Shown here: positions 1-8,934 of the stretch, in pieces
Layout: each line of letters starts with the position of its first letter
Numbering within the stretch: position 1 is the stretch's first letter
Assembly (NCBI RefSeq): GCF_900452395.1
Contig: NZ_UGNV01000001.1
Location: 1,761,501-1,825,500, forward strand
Direction of reading: 5' to 3'
From: Legionella beliardensis
Lineage (GTDB): Bacteria; Pseudomonadota; Gammaproteobacteria; Legionellales; Legionellaceae
Length of the DNA: 64,000 nt
The notes under the pieces: generated by a model
Seen by the model: the letters and a program-made list of their open reading frames with translations, nothing else
Database searches by the model: none
Told to the model about the DNA's origin: nothing
Translations under genes and position numbers: made by a program

Positions 1-2333
1 TCCATATGGGACATGTTCGTAACTACACGCTTGGCGATGTCATCTCTCGCTATCAGCGAGCTTTAGGAAAAAATGTATTACAGCCTATTGGTTGGGATGC
101 TTTTGGACTGCCCGCAGAAAATGCAGCCATTAAGCATGGCATTCATCCTGCTGAGTGGACAAAGAAAAATATTGCCTCGATGAAAGAGCAATTTCTAAGG
201 TTAGGTAACGCTTATGATTGGAAGCGTGAATTAGCAACCTGTGATCCCGATTACTATCGTTGGGAGCAATGGTTTTTTATTAAACTATATGAAAAAGGCT
301 TAGTCTATAAAAAGAATTCTGTAGTCAATTGGGATCCTGTCGATCAAACTGTTTTAGCAAACGAACAGGTCGTTGATGGTCGCGGCTGGCGCTCTGGTGC
401 ATTAGTTGAACGTCGAGAAATTCCTCAATGGTTTATCAAAATTACAGCTTATGCTGATGAGCTATTGCGAGATTTGGATACGTTAACTGAATGGCCTGCG
501 CAAGTAAAACAAATGCAGCGCAATTGGATTGGCCGTTCTGAAGGTTGTGAAATTAGTTTTACTGTACATAATTACTCTAAACGCTTAAAAATTTATACCA
601 CACGACCTGATACATTAATGGGAGCGACCTATCTCGCCATCGCGCCTGATCATCCCTTAGCTAAAGAAGCAGGCCGGCAATCAGATGAGGTACAATCATT
701 TATTGATAGCTGTCAATGTGGGCGTGTTGCTGAAGCAGACATTGCCACCATGGAAAAACGTGGCATCGCAACACCATTTACGGCAAGTCATCCCATTACC
801 AACGAAGAACTACCTATTTGGATTGCCAACTTTGTATTAATGCAATATGGCTCAGGCGCCGTTATGGCAGTTCCTGCCCACGATCAGCGGGATTTTGAAT
901 TCGCTATCAAATATCATTTACCTATCAAACAAGTCATTAAACCTCTTGGCAATGTAGCACATGATTTTTCTAAATCAGCTTTTACAGCAGAAGGACAACT
1001 GATTAATTCGGGGCAATTTGATGAATTAAATTCCCCTGAGGCAATAAAAGTCATTGCAAATTATTTAGAAGAGCAAGAACTTGGCAAAGTAACGGTCAAC
1101 TATCGCTTACGTGACTGGGGTATTTCGCGCCAAAGGTATTGGGGAACACCTATCCCCATGATTCATTGCGATGATTGCGGCATTGTTCCTGTGCCTGAAG
1201 AAGAATTACCCGTTATGTTGCCTGATAATATTGAATTAACAGGTAGTGGCTCGCCATTGGCGAATTCCATTGAATTTACCCAAGTTCAATGCCCTAAATG
1301 CGGCCAAGACGCAACCCGAGAAACAGATACATTTGATACATTTATTGAATCATCTTGGTACTATGCTCGGTTTGCTTGTAAAGGCCAAGATAATGCTATG
1401 CTTGATGATCGCGCAAAATATTGGACACCTGTTGATCAATACATTGGCGGTATTGAGCATGCTGTTATGCATTTATTGTACGCTCGTTTTTTTCACAAAT
1501 TAATGCGTGATGAAGGGTTAGTCAATTCAGATGAGCCATTTATACGTCTTTTGACCCAAGGCATGGTATTAAAAGATGGCCACAAAATGTCTAAATCACT
1601 AGGCAATGTAGTCGATCCAAACCACTTAATTAATACCTATGGCGCAGACACTGCTCGTTTATTTGTTATGTTTGCCGCCCCACCTGAGCAATCCTTAGAA
1701 TGGTCTGATACAGCGGTTGAGGGTGCGCATCGGTTTTTAAAGCGCATCTGGACATTTAGCCATCAACATCAACAATTATTCCTTGAAACCAATGACTCGA
1801 TTTTTGGTGGTAACGGCCATATTGATTGGGATAGTGCTGATTTACGACTAAAAAAATCCTATCGCAATGTCAATCAAATTTTAGCGCAAGCTAGCCATGA
1901 TTATGAGCGACAACAGTTTAATACCGTGGTTTCAGGCTGCATGAAATTATTCAATGAACTATCAAGTTATGTCATTGAAACGGATGCTGATCGATTTTTC
2001 TTACACCACGCCATGAGTGTTTTACTTCGACTTTTAGCTCCTATCACGCCACACTTATGCCATCATCTATGGCTAAAATTAGGCTATGAAAAAATTATCA
2101 TTGACGCACCTTGGCCCAAGGTAGATAAAAACGCTTTAAAGAGCGAAGAAACAACATTTGTTGTGCAAGTTAATGGTAAATTAAGAGCACAATTTACCGT
2201 GGCTACTGATGCTGATGAAAGTAAGCTCATTGAAATGGCTAAAGAACAAGCCCACAATTTCCTTGTGGAAAAAGAAGTAATTAAAGCAATCGTTGTTACG
2301 CATCGCCAACTGATTAACTTGGTTATTAAATAA
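1..2333 (+). CDS. leuS: Leucyl-tRNA synthetase, 5' end cut by window
   Basis: Class I aminoacyl-tRNA synthetase that charges tRNA-Leu in the cytoplasm. The window opens inside the gene. The first complete codon (position 3) is the His of the HMGH nucleotide-binding motif, so a few dozen residues lie before base 1 and the ATG at 6 is an internal Met. Visible in order are the catalytic core, the inserted CP1 editing domain ([12 protein letters not shown] near nucleotide 600), a CPKCG zinc-type knuckle, the KMSKS signature at 1584-1598, and the helical anticodon-binding region. The stop codon overlaps the lptE start by one base (TAATG), so it heads or belongs to an operon with lptE, holA and nadD. 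Identification is secure. Confidence 0.97.
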   Translation, partial: HMGHVRNYTLGDVISRYQRALGKNVLQPIGWDAFGLPAENAAIKHGIHPAEWTKKNIASMKEQFLRLGNAYDWKRELATCDPDYYRWEQWFFIKLYEKGLVYKKNSVVNWDPVDQTVLANEQVVDGRGWRSGALVERREIPQWFIKITAYADELLRDLDTLTEWPAQVKQMQRNWIGRSEGCEISFTVHNYSKRLKIYTTRPDTLMGATYLAIAPDHPLAKEAGRQSDEVQSFIDSCQCGRVAEADIATMEKRGIATPFTASHPITNEELPIWIANFVLMQYGSGAVMAVPAHDQRDFEFAIKYHLPIKQVIKPLGNVAHDFSKSAFTAEGQLINSGQFDELNSPEAIKVIANYLEEQELGKVTVNYRLRDWGISRQRYWGTPIPMIHCDDCGIVPVPEEELPVMLPDNIELTGSGSPLANSIEFTQVQCPKCGQDATRETDTFDTFIESSWYYARFACKGQDNAMLDDRAKYWTPVDQYIGGIEHAVMHLLYARFFHKLMRDEGLVNSDEPFIRLLTQGMVLKDGHKMSKSLGNVVDPNHLINTYGADTARLFVMFAAPPEQSLEWSDTAVEGAHRFLKRIWTFSHQHQQLFLETNDSIFGGNGHIDWDSADLRLKKSYRNVNQILAQASHDYERQQFNTVVSGCMKLFNELSSYVIETDADRFFLHHAMSVLLRLLAPITPHLCHHLWLKLGYEKIIIDAPWPKVDKNALKSEETTFVVQVNGKLRAQFTVATDADESKLIEMAKEQAHNFLVEKEVIKAIVVTHRQLINLVIK

Positions 2334-2818
2334 TGAAACGCTTAATTTTATTCTGTCTTATTGGCCTTATCACGAGTTGCGGTTTTAAACTTCGTGGTTG
2401 GGTCGAAATGCCAACGTGGCTTAATAATGTTGCTATTATCGTTAGGGGCGCACATCACGATTTGATCCCAATGCTTAAGGACAGCCTACAAGCTTATCGC
2501 ATTCATGTTACGGATAATCCAAGCCAAGCTAGTTATCTACTCATTTTAGAAAGAGATGCAGTACAACAACAAATTACCAGCGTAGGCGCTAGCACAAACT
2601 CACGCCAATACTTATTAATTTATACATTACAATATTCTTTGCTCAAAGTTGGTGGAGAACAGGTGATTACATCTCGGACAGTTACGTCAAGCCGGCAACT
2701 TACGGTTAATAATAATCGCATTTTAGGTTCAGATAATGAGGAAACGATGCTTTATCATGAAATGCGCCAGGATGCGGTAAGACAAATTGTTAATCAATTA
2801 AGTCAACGAAAAGCTTAA
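2333..2818 (+). CDS. lptE: LPS-assembly lipoprotein LptE
   Basis: Outer-membrane lipoprotein that plugs the LptD barrel and helps place lipopolysaccharide on the cell surface. The N-terminus is a short hydrophobic signal ending in a lipobox (LITSC, lipidated Cys16) followed by GFKLRG, the usual start of mature LptE/RlpB. The length of 161 residues is normal. The ATG overlaps the leuS stop and the gene is followed after 3 bases by holA; leuS-lptE-holA-nadD is a common gammaproteobacterial order, which supports the call where sequence conservation is weak. Confidence 0.93.
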   Translation: MKRLILFCLIGLITSCGFKLRGWVEMPTWLNNVAIIVRGAHHDLIPMLKDSLQAYRIHVTDNPSQASYLLILERDAVQQQITSVGASTNSRQYLLIYTLQYSLLKVGGEQVITSRTVTSSRQLTVNNNRILGSDNEETMLYHEMRQDAVRQIVNQLSQRKA

Positions 2819-2821
2819 CTT

Positions 2822-3841
2822 ATGTTAGTAAAACACAATAGCCTAACTGTCCAGCTACCAAAACAATTGCCGGCCGTTTTTTTTCTTTTAGGCCAAGAGT
2901 TATTTCAAATCAACCAGCTCCTAGAAGCAATTAAGCTAGCTTGGCGCCAACACCAACGCGAATCCGAAACGATCATTTTTTCTATTGAAAGTACCACAGA
3001 TTGGGCGAGCCTTGAGCAAACAGTAAATAGCTATTCTTTGTTTACCGAAGCGCGATTAATTGATATTCGTTATGATAAAAAAACACTGGAACCTGCAGGA
3101 AAATTATTTTTTTCAAACTACTTAAATGATCCAAATCCTGACTGCTTATTATTATTTAAATCGTCCAATTTAACAGTTAAGCAATTACAACCCTTTTTAA
3201 ATCATAGTAATGCTTATATCATGCAAACAATGACACCAAGCTCTACTCTTATTAAAAAATGGCTTCAAGAAAGATTACAACCATTTGGCATCACCGATCC
3301 GCACATTTCTACGTTAATTTACCAATTTAATGAAGGCAACTTATTTGCGTGCGCACAGCTTTTAGAAAAACTAAAATTAATCAATGAGCCTAACACACCT
3401 CTTACCCTAACCGACATCAAAGAACATTTACATAATCAGTGCAATTATTCACTCTTTGAGCTTGCTGAGACATGCCTTAGCGGGGATACATTAAAGGTCA
3501 TTCAGCTTTTAAGGCAAACACTTAATAATAAAACAGAACCAGCATTAATTTTATGGCTATTAACCCAAGAAATTCGTCTTTTGTTACAACTTAGTCATTT
3601 AATTAGCCAAGGACAAGCTTTTCAAGCAGTAGCTAATCAGTTAAAAATATGGTCTACCAAACATAATCTTTATCAAAACGCTTTAAAAAAATATGATCAT
3701 CATTCTTTAAGTTGTTTATTAAAACATTGTAATAAAATAGATAAACAAATAAAGACCACACAAAGCAAACAAATATGGCAACATATCGAGCTTGTTGCTA
3801 TATCTTTAAGCAAAGGAAATACGGTAGGTACACTTGCCTAA
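2822..3841 (+). CDS. holA: DNA polymerase III delta subunit
   Basis: Delta subunit of the clamp loader, which opens the beta sliding clamp during replication. The 339 residues match the family length. The N-terminal half carries an AAA-like fold without the P-loop (early segment VFFLLGQELFQINQLLEAI, where delta proteins usually have a LxGxEPLL-type start), and the C-terminal half is the helical collar domain. It lies between lptE and nadD, the standard neighbours, and its last codons overlap the nadD start by 8 bases, suggesting translational coupling. Confidence 0.93.
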   Translation: MLVKHNSLTVQLPKQLPAVFFLLGQELFQINQLLEAIKLAWRQHQRESETIIFSIESTTDWASLEQTVNSYSLFTEARLIDIRYDKKTLEPAGKLFFSNYLNDPNPDCLLLFKSSNLTVKQLQPFLNHSNAYIMQTMTPSSTLIKKWLQERLQPFGITDPHISTLIYQFNEGNLFACAQLLEKLKLINEPNTPLTLTDIKEHLHNQCNYSLFELAETCLSGDTLKVIQLLRQTLNNKTEPALILWLLTQEIRLLLQLSHLISQGQAFQAVANQLKIWSTKHNLYQNALKKYDHHSLSCLLKHCNKIDKQIKTTQSKQIWQHIELVAISLSKGNTVGTLA

Positions 3842-4487
3842 TTTAATTATTTTTGGGGGGACGTTTGATCCCATTCATAACGGCCATTTAAACACTGCGA
3901 TCAATGTGCAGCAATTTTTTCATTTTGAGCGGTTTATTTTTCTGCCTTGTAAAGTACCTATTCTAAAAAATAAAGCGCTTGCTACAACAACACAGCGTCT
4001 GGATATGCTGAAGTTGGCACTAAAAGAACAGGACCAAACAGCAAATTTTGCAATTGATACCCGAGAAATAACACGAACCTCACCTTCCTATATGGTAACT
4101 ACCTTAGAAGATTACCGACGTGAATTAGGTCAAACGCTAGCCATTTCATTACTAATTGGTGTAGATAGCTTTGCAACACTGACCAAATGGTATCAATGGG
4201 AAAGATTACTTCATCTAGCCAATCTGGTTGTTATTGATAGGCCAGGCTATCATATCGAATCACAAGTCTTGCTTAACTTACTAAAAAATCACGAAACCAG
4301 TGAAGTACAACAAATTAAAAACGTGCCCAATGGTTTAATTTTTAAGTTCAATGCCGGCCTTTATGATTTATCTTCCACGGCAATTCGCAGCCAAATCCAG
4401 CAAGGTTATTTATTAAATGCTGATGTACCTAAATCAGTCGCTAATTATATTAAAGAGCACCAAATTTATACTAGAATTAAGGAATGA
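3834..4487 (+). CDS. nadD: Nicotinate-nucleotide adenylyltransferase
   Basis: Transfers AMP from ATP to nicotinate mononucleotide, a step of NAD biosynthesis. The nucleotidyltransferase signature GGTFDPIHNGH sits at residues 8-18, and the C-terminal SSTAIRSQI corresponds to the second ISSTxIR-type signature. The length of 217 residues is typical. The only start that includes the complete motif is a TTG at 3834, inside the end of holA, preceded by a weak AGGT. The stop overlaps the next start (ATGA), implying coupling to the downstream phosphoesterase-like gene. Confidence 0.95.
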   Translation: MPNLIIFGGTFDPIHNGHLNTAINVQQFFHFERFIFLPCKVPILKNKALATTTQRLDMLKLALKEQDQTANFAIDTREITRTSPSYMVTTLEDYRRELGQTLAISLLIGVDSFATLTKWYQWERLLHLANLVVIDRPGYHIESQVLLNLLKNHETSEVQQIKNVPNGLIFKFNAGLYDLSSTAIRSQIQQGYLLNADVPKSVANYIKEHQIYTRIKE

Positions 4488-5119
4488 ATGGAAGAAAAAT
4501 TGACCAAGAAGGTCGCTACAGCTATTACCCAGGCACCACTGTCATTGCTGAAATAAGCAAACACGATCATACTTTTTGGCGAAAAATACAGCAAATTATA
4601 TTACAGGCAGAAGTTGTAAATAACTACTATACACCTCTTCCTTATGATAGTTACCATATGACGGCAATAAGGTTATTTAATCAAGCTGAGTATACCGGCA
4701 ATAACTGGCAAAAATTTATAATAAGCCAGCAATTTTTCTTTAAAAATATTGCTAATTACCTGCAAGAAAATCAATTTCTGCCACAAATTACCATTGAAAA
4801 ATTAAACATGGCTGAGACTTTAAATTTACAAGTCTCTATACCTAAGCAGCAAGAAGAACTCATTTTAAAAACAGCTAACTGTTTTAATATAGCTACTAAA
4901 ATCCCTGACCCTTTTCACATCACCTTAGCTTACGCTTATCAAGTGTTAAATGCTGAGCTTAAAAAAAACATGTATTCTCATATCAATAAAAGCTTAAATA
5001 AACTGCTTGCTGTACATGGCAATACATTTACCTTAAACGCGCCACAACTATACTACTACAATGATATGACTCACTTTTCCCTGTGGCATGGCAAAAATTA
5101 CCCTTTTGCCAAAAAATAA
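4484..5119 (+). CDS. 2H phosphoesterase-like protein (DUF1868 type)
   Basis: Probable member of the 2H phosphoesterase superfamily. It shows the two HxT motifs that define the fold: HMT at residues 58-60 and HIT at 145-147, each followed by a hydrophobic strand, plus an N-terminal YPGTTV segment like that of DUF1868 proteins. Enzymes of this superfamily act on 2',3'-cyclic phosphates or related nucleotides; the substrate here is unknown. The ATG overlaps the nadD stop (ATGA), so it is the last gene of the leuS-nadD operon. No signal peptide is visible, so a cytoplasmic role is likely. The family call rests on motif reading only. Confidence 0.7.
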   Translation: MNGRKIDQEGRYSYYPGTTVIAEISKHDHTFWRKIQQIILQAEVVNNYYTPLPYDSYHMTAIRLFNQAEYTGNNWQKFIISQQFFFKNIANYLQENQFLPQITIEKLNMAETLNLQVSIPKQQEELILKTANCFNIATKIPDPFHITLAYAYQVLNAELKKNMYSHINKSLNKLLAVHGNTFTLNAPQLYYYNDMTHFSLWHGKNYPFAKK

Positions 5120-5191
5120 AAGACTTTACCTCAATAAGAATAAAATAATTCTGGCTAGAAAAAGCATTTTACTGCAAAATAGACACCTTAA

Positions 5192-5268
5192 GTCCCGGTG
5201 GCACAGCTGGATAGCGCAGCCCCCTCCTAAGGGGCAGGTCGGAGGTTCGAATCCTCTCCGGGACGCCA
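5192..5268 (+). tRNA. tRNA-Arg (anticodon CCT)
   Basis: A 77-base cloverleaf with CCA encoded. The acceptor stem pairs GTCCCGG with CCGGGAC, followed by discriminator G and CCA. The anticodon arm is GCCCC, loop CTCCTAA, GGGGC, placing anticodon CCT at 5226-5228 (reads AGG). The T arm contains GGTTCGAATC. The gene marks the boundary between the housekeeping operon upstream and a region rich in transposase remnants and accessory genes downstream. Confidence 0.97.
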
Positions 5269-5305
5269 TTTTTTGCTGGTCTATTCCGAAGACATGGGTT
5301 ACAAA

Positions 5306-5476
5306 TTATATCGGAGACATAGGTAACACTTTAGGCCCAAAAGGGTTAGGTAAAGGCTCCAGTTTACATGTCTGCTCATCAAAATAACCTAAATCATACT
5401 GCATAAAACTAACTAACCATATATTTTCTTCAACCTCCTTAATTCCTACGTTTTGTCCAGCCAGCACACGGTCTAT
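5306..5476 (-). pseudogene. IS481-like transposase, C-terminal remnant
   Basis: On the minus strand an uninterrupted reading frame of about 56 codons encodes the tail of an rve-type integrase/transposase. Recognisable pieces are RVLAGQNVGI, ENIWLVSFMQYDLGYFD and LEPLPNPFGPKVLPMSP before a TAA, as at the end of many IS481-family transposases. The rest of the gene is absent. The flanks at 5279-5297 and 5470-5487 share GGTCTATTC followed by AGACAT, probably pieces of insertion-sequence ends. It is a dead fragment. Confidence 0.7.
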
Positions 5477-5493
5477 TCTGGAGACATAGCAGG

Positions 5494-5534
5494 CGTAGCC
5501 TGGGAGTAGGCCCCATGGGCCGTATCCCAGGTTT
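5494..5534. repeat. REP-like element, left copy of an inverted pair
   Basis: A 41-base GC-rich sequence beginning CGTAGCCTGGG and ending CCCAGGTTT. It matches the reverse complement of 5841-5881 with two mismatches. The same repeat family recurs at 11797, 25421 and 61039. With its inverted partner it frames the RAYT transposase remnant. Confidence 0.85.
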
Positions 5535-5606
5535 TCATTTTACTTTCCTAACTTAACAAACTCCTCTAAAATTCCCTTCATAGAAAATCTAATTTCATAA
5601 ACAAAG

Positions 5607-5836
5607 ATGGTTTATTTTCGCAAAGATTTCACGCCTGGCAGCACTTATTTTTTACTCTTACCCTTAGAGGAAAACGGAAATTACCATTATTAAATCGTCA
5701 TCTTGCTCTGCTGAATGAGATATTTCGAAAAATGAAACAAAACTATATAGCAGCGTCGGTTCTAGGAGCATCGAATACGTTATGTACCTTTAGCTAAAGA
5801 ATGGCCCTAGTCCAGTTTCATCGTTATATTCAATGA
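5607..5836 (+). pseudogene. REP-associated tyrosine transposase (RAYT) remnant
   Basis: Broken relative of the Y1_Tnp/RAYT family, the transposases thought to move REP sequences. The ATG at 5607 begins VYFRKDFTPGSTYF, the conserved RAYT N-terminus. A one-base loss in the T run near 5650 then shifts the frame, after which FTLTLRGKRKLPLLNRHLAL and NEIFRKMKQNY continue it. The middle, with the HUH and tyrosine active site, is deleted. At 5799 the sequence resumes as EWP, a TAG stop, then SSF and, after another frame change, HRYIQ, matching the EWPxSSFHRY motif near the RAYT C-terminus. REP-like inverted repeats lie on both sides. Confidence 0.75.
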
Positions 5837-5840
5837 ATAT

Positions 5841-5881
5841 AAACCTGGGATACGGCCCTTGGGGCCTACTCCTAGGCTACG
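5841..5881. repeat. REP-like element, right copy of an inverted pair
   Basis: Reverse complement of the 5494-5534 copy with two differences (39 of 41 bases match). It starts 5 bases after the last recognisable RAYT codons, so the pair encloses the dead transposase as REP elements commonly do around RAYT genes. Confidence 0.85.
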
Positions 5882-5942
5882 GTTGCTGTTTTAGGGAATT
5901 TTTAATGGATAATGATTAGTGAAGTAATATTTAACTTCTAAA

Positions 5943-6617
5943 TCATGCATATTCTTCTGAGCCTAAAGTCCAAATAAATGATTGTATATCAATGTAATCG
6001 CGGGGTTTTAATGCTTCTAGATCACTTTTCAATAGTTTTGCAAAGTTCATTAAACTTTGATAGGTTTGCCACGTGGGGTGAGAAATATATTCAAATTCAT
6101 AATCATATTTTTTCGCTGCAACTCTCGTTACCATTGGTTTCAAATATATAAAATGTTTAGGATCTGCAATAAAACTAAATACTGTCACTAAAGGCCAAGT
6201 TAACACCCGACTTTGTTTTCTTGGTAATAAAGAGAGAGTTTCTACAAAATTATTAAAACGTTCACTTTTCTTTCCAGGACCATGTATTAAATTATATAAA
6301 CTTTCAGAAAATTGTTTTGATGTTGAGCAAGTCTTCAAAGCATCTCGTATAGCCATCTTTTCAAAAGAAAATAACAAATGAGTTTTACCTTCTATTGATA
6401 AAGCGGTTTGTGAAATTTCTTTATATTTTTTATTTTCCAGTAAGTAGGTAAATTGTTTTTTATTTAATAACTTTTGCCAAAGTAGATGTGCGTTCCATTT
6501 ATAACCTCTTTCCCATGAGATATATTTAGGATCAGCAAAGCCCGAAGGAAAAAAACCTAAGAATTTTTTATAAGCATCTTTTCTCATATCTTCTGTTCGT
6601 TCCATAATCACTTTCAC
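5943..6617 (-). CDS. Conserved protein of unknown function
   Basis: A 224-residue soluble protein with no signal peptide or membrane segment. I do not know its function, but it resembles a widely conserved unnamed family. Typical blocks are GYKWNAH (about residues 39-45), KTHLLFSFEKMAIRDAL, a central LPRKQSRVLTWPLVTVFSF, and the C-terminal PRDYIDIQSFIWTLGSEEY. The invariant-looking Trp, Arg and Asp residues suggest an enzyme or nucleic-acid-binding role, without proof. The start may be GTG at 6617 or ATG at 6605; neither has a strong ribosome-binding site. It stands alone between mobile-element debris and a candidate effector, so horizontal arrival is likely. Confidence 0.75.
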   Translation of the reverse strand: MKVIMERTEDMRKDAYKKFLGFFPSGFADPKYISWERGYKWNAHLLWQKLLNKKQFTYLLENKKYKEISQTALSIEGKTHLLFSFEKMAIRDALKTCSTSKQFSESLYNLIHGPGKKSERFNNFVETLSLLPRKQSRVLTWPLVTVFSFIADPKHFIYLKPMVTRVAAKKYDYEFEYISHPTWQTYQSLMNFAKLLKSDLEALKPRDYIDIQSFIWTLGSEEYA

Positions 6618-6799
6618 CGCTTTATCTAGGGGCTTATTCTGATTATAGTCAAACGATTATATAAGCACTGATTAGAAATACTCAAAAAAGTCTACAATTT
6701 TCTAAGCGATTTGCCGAAATGTACGACATATTTACAGCCGGCGTAGTTTAGCAGTAGACCTAAACGGCCGTTTCATTACGTACTCGATGCTCCCAGTAA

Positions 6800-6916
6800 G
6801 TCTAGGTTAGGTTGGGCCCGTAGCCCAACAACTACTTGTAATTCTACGCTTTCTATTAATTTAAAACCTAACAGCAGGCATGAATTGAGGTAAATGTTGG
6901 GCGAGTGGCCCAACCT
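6800..6916. repeat. Repeats of the GTTGGGC...GCCCAAC family
   Basis: Two short hairpins, GTTGGGC/GCCCAAC at 6811-6829 and again at 6896-6914, each with a 5-base loop. Similar sequences occur at 25214 and 33860. They fill much of the 305-base space between 5943-6617 and 6923-7777; no gene is seen there. The copy at 6896-6914 could act as a terminator for the minus-strand gene that ends at 6923. Confidence 0.7.
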
Positions 6917-6922
6917 ACACTC

Positions 6923-7777
6923 TTATCCCATAGGAGTTGCTAAATGATCCTTTTCTTCTTTAGCTGCTTCTCCTGTAGAGCTTTCTAATTCAGGAGCAGA
7001 AGGAAATATACTTAGTTTAGTTAGAGCAGAGCCGAGCTTATTTACGGAATCCTCGTCTGACACTTTAGTTGTCGTTGCAGGTATATCAGACTCGCTCATT
7101 GATTCTTTAGATAAGTTATCACCCTCTTCGATTATATTTGGTAAGCTTAAGCTTGAGTGTAAACTAGTAGCAGTATGGGAAACAGCTTTTGGATTAGCAA
7201 ATACTAATGCACTGTCTGATGTTCGACGTGTCACGACGTTGAAAGTAGGCGGTTTTGTCCCAGCAACATTCACATATAGCTGAGGATGAGTAAATGCTTC
7301 ATTATAATTTTCCTTAAACTCCTGTTCAAAAAGCGCTTTAGCCTCTTGAACGATCTCCTTAGTACTACTAAATGCCCGTAGTTCGATTGACGAGCCAAGG
7401 TCCTGAAAGACTTGATGAACAGAGCCATCCAGTAAAAATGACGAAAAAATTGATGAGGAAGGAAACCCTAAATTGATATCTCCATCATATTTAATAGTTG
7501 CAATAGTCTTATCACTATTATCCCTTTTTATAGCTTCCAATTCTGAGATTACAGTAGATCGCAACCATGATAATTTCTCAGCCACCTTATCTTTTCCCTC
7601 AAGATAGTCTGGAACTACAATTGGTTTAGCGTCTGATTTAAAAGCAAACCCCATCTTTGCGTTAAAATTTCTTCCTTCAAATTTAGGCGCTTGTCTAGAC
7701 ATATCAGTGCCATGAGTGCAATAAATTCCTAATATGTTCTCCGTGGGCTCATACCCAACAAGAAGCAATATCTTCAT
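6923..7777 (-). CDS. Putative effector, paralogue of 17322-18110
   Basis: A 284-residue soluble protein of no recognised family. It is a diverged paralogue of the protein encoded at 17322-18110. Both have an N-terminal beta-rich segment, a shared core (here YDGDINLGF near residue 100, then SSFLLDGSVHQVFQDL) and a Ser/Thr-rich, probably disordered tail containing L(T/S)KLSI. The last residues (EAAKEEKDHLATPMG) are polar with Glu clusters, as in many Dot/Icm translocation signals. The promoter carries a PmrA-box-like site and a perfect TATAAT. A secreted effector is the best guess; the biochemical activity is unknown. Confidence 0.75.
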   Translation of the reverse strand: MKILLLVGYEPTENILGIYCTHGTDMSRQAPKFEGRNFNAKMGFAFKSDAKPIVVPDYLEGKDKVAEKLSWLRSTVISELEAIKRDNSDKTIATIKYDGDINLGFPSSSIFSSFLLDGSVHQVFQDLGSSIELRAFSSTKEIVQEAKALFEQEFKENYNEAFTHPQLYVNVAGTKPPTFNVVTRRTSDSALVFANPKAVSHTATSLHSSLSLPNIIEEGDNLSKESMSESDIPATTTKVSDEDSVNKLGSALTKLSIFPSAPELESSTGEAAKEEKDHLATPMG

Positions 7778-7814
7778 AAAAAACCTTAAATTAAAAAAAA
7801 TTAACTTTTTAATG

Positions 7815-7847
7815 ATTATATCAATCTTTTATTAACAAATAATTAAG
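7815..7847 (-). promoter_or_regulatory. PmrA-box-like operator and -10 for the 6923-7777 gene
   Basis: Read on the minus strand: half-sites CTTAATTAT and GTTAATAAA separated by 2 bases, so the two TTAAT cores are exactly 11 bp apart (7828-7847), then 7 bases, then a perfect TATAAT at 7815-7820. The -10 is 37 bases before the ATG. The arrangement fits the PmrA consensus (cTTAATatT, N2, cTTAATatT, as I remember it) and is shared with three other genes in the window. Confidence 0.7.
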
Positions 7848-8142
7848 TAAAAAATATATTAAATTTTAATCCAAAAATTATAAATTTAAAAATAAAAGGA
7901 AATCATAAATTTCTACATGAAAATATAACTCATTAAGTCCGTAAATTATTAACTTAATTTAATAATTTTTAATATATTAATCAGCTAATTAATTATAATA
8001 TTTTATTATTTTACTTATAAAAAATTTATCATTTATAAGCTAAAAGTTAACTAAAATTAGCATAATTATGGGGCTTTTAAAGAAAATTTATTAATAATTT
8101 AACAAGATATATTAACTGAATAAGGCTGAACTGACTTCAAAT
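7848..8142. other. Very AT-rich intergenic stretch
   Basis: No gene, RNA or clear repeat is seen. The sequence is almost entirely A and T from about 7780 to 8100, clearly more so than the surroundings. It lies upstream of the 6923-7777 effector promoter and could bind a nucleoid protein or be curved DNA, but this is inference. Confidence 0.5.
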
Positions 8143-8905
8143 CTAAGCTAATTTTTCCGTTACTTCATGAACAACACGTCGCGTTGCAATTATTGTGCCG
8201 TTCACGGAGGCAGGGTGAGCAATTTCAGTGTAATCACCACAAAAAAACAAGTTACCGCATCCTTGTTGTAAAACGCGCTAAGGCAATGCCGTTGGCCCGG
8301 TTTTAAATAAAGATAAGCGCCTTGCTGATATGGCTGTTCACTCCAAAAAAAAGATAAAGGCACGTGTGAATTACATGATTTTTTAAACTTACTTCCATAC
8401 ACTTGTGTAATTTGTTCACTGGCTTCAGTAACTGGGGCTGTAGAGTCAATGATTTTTTTACCGATTTCTCCACACGTATGGGATTCTAAAATAGCCTTTT
8501 CTGCTGGCAACATGCACTATGATCTTCTATCCACGAAGTGTCTATATCAATAATAGTCATAGCTGTTTTAGAATCTTTTAACCAAAATCGATGATTAACT
8601 TCAAAGTAAACTCGTGCGACATTTTGATTAAATGAAACACTATTAATGGCTTGTTTTTTGAGAGAGGATAATTCAGGCTTAAATTTAATCGCAGAAGGAT
8701 TAGTTGCTTGTAAAGAAGTTAATGAGACTGCCATAACAATATAATTAAAACTAAAATCTTGCTGTTCTTTTAAATTAATGCCTTTGATTTTTAGCTCGCC
8801 TGTTTCATTAGTTTCTATACTCGTCATGGGACAATTAAACCAAATCCGGCAACCATTTTTTACTAGAATTTCATACAATACTTGCGTCAGCTTATCATTA
8901 CCCCT
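8143..8905 (-). pseudogene. Flavin amine oxidase, broken and truncated
   Basis: Remains of a FAD-dependent amine oxidase (NAD(P)-binding Rossmann-like family). Three consecutive frames on the minus strand join into the C-terminal half. Segment one (8905-8510) has NDKLTQVLYEILVKNGCRIW and NYIVMAVSLTSLQA. Segment two (8513-about 8260) has WSEQPYQQGAYLYLKPGQR. Segment three (about 8270-8143) has GNLFFCGDYTEIAHPASVNG, the flavin-contacting C-terminus, then a TAG at 8143. Two frameshifts separate them, and the N-terminal GxGxxG dinucleotide-binding half is missing. It is not functional. Confidence 0.75.
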
Positions 8906-8934
8906 TCAATATTTTCTTACAGCTCCTTAAGCTC

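Noticed and set aside
5088-5387. Plus-strand open frame of 99 codons
   Set aside because: It runs through the whole tRNA-Arg gene and into the IS remnant; it is a chance frame.
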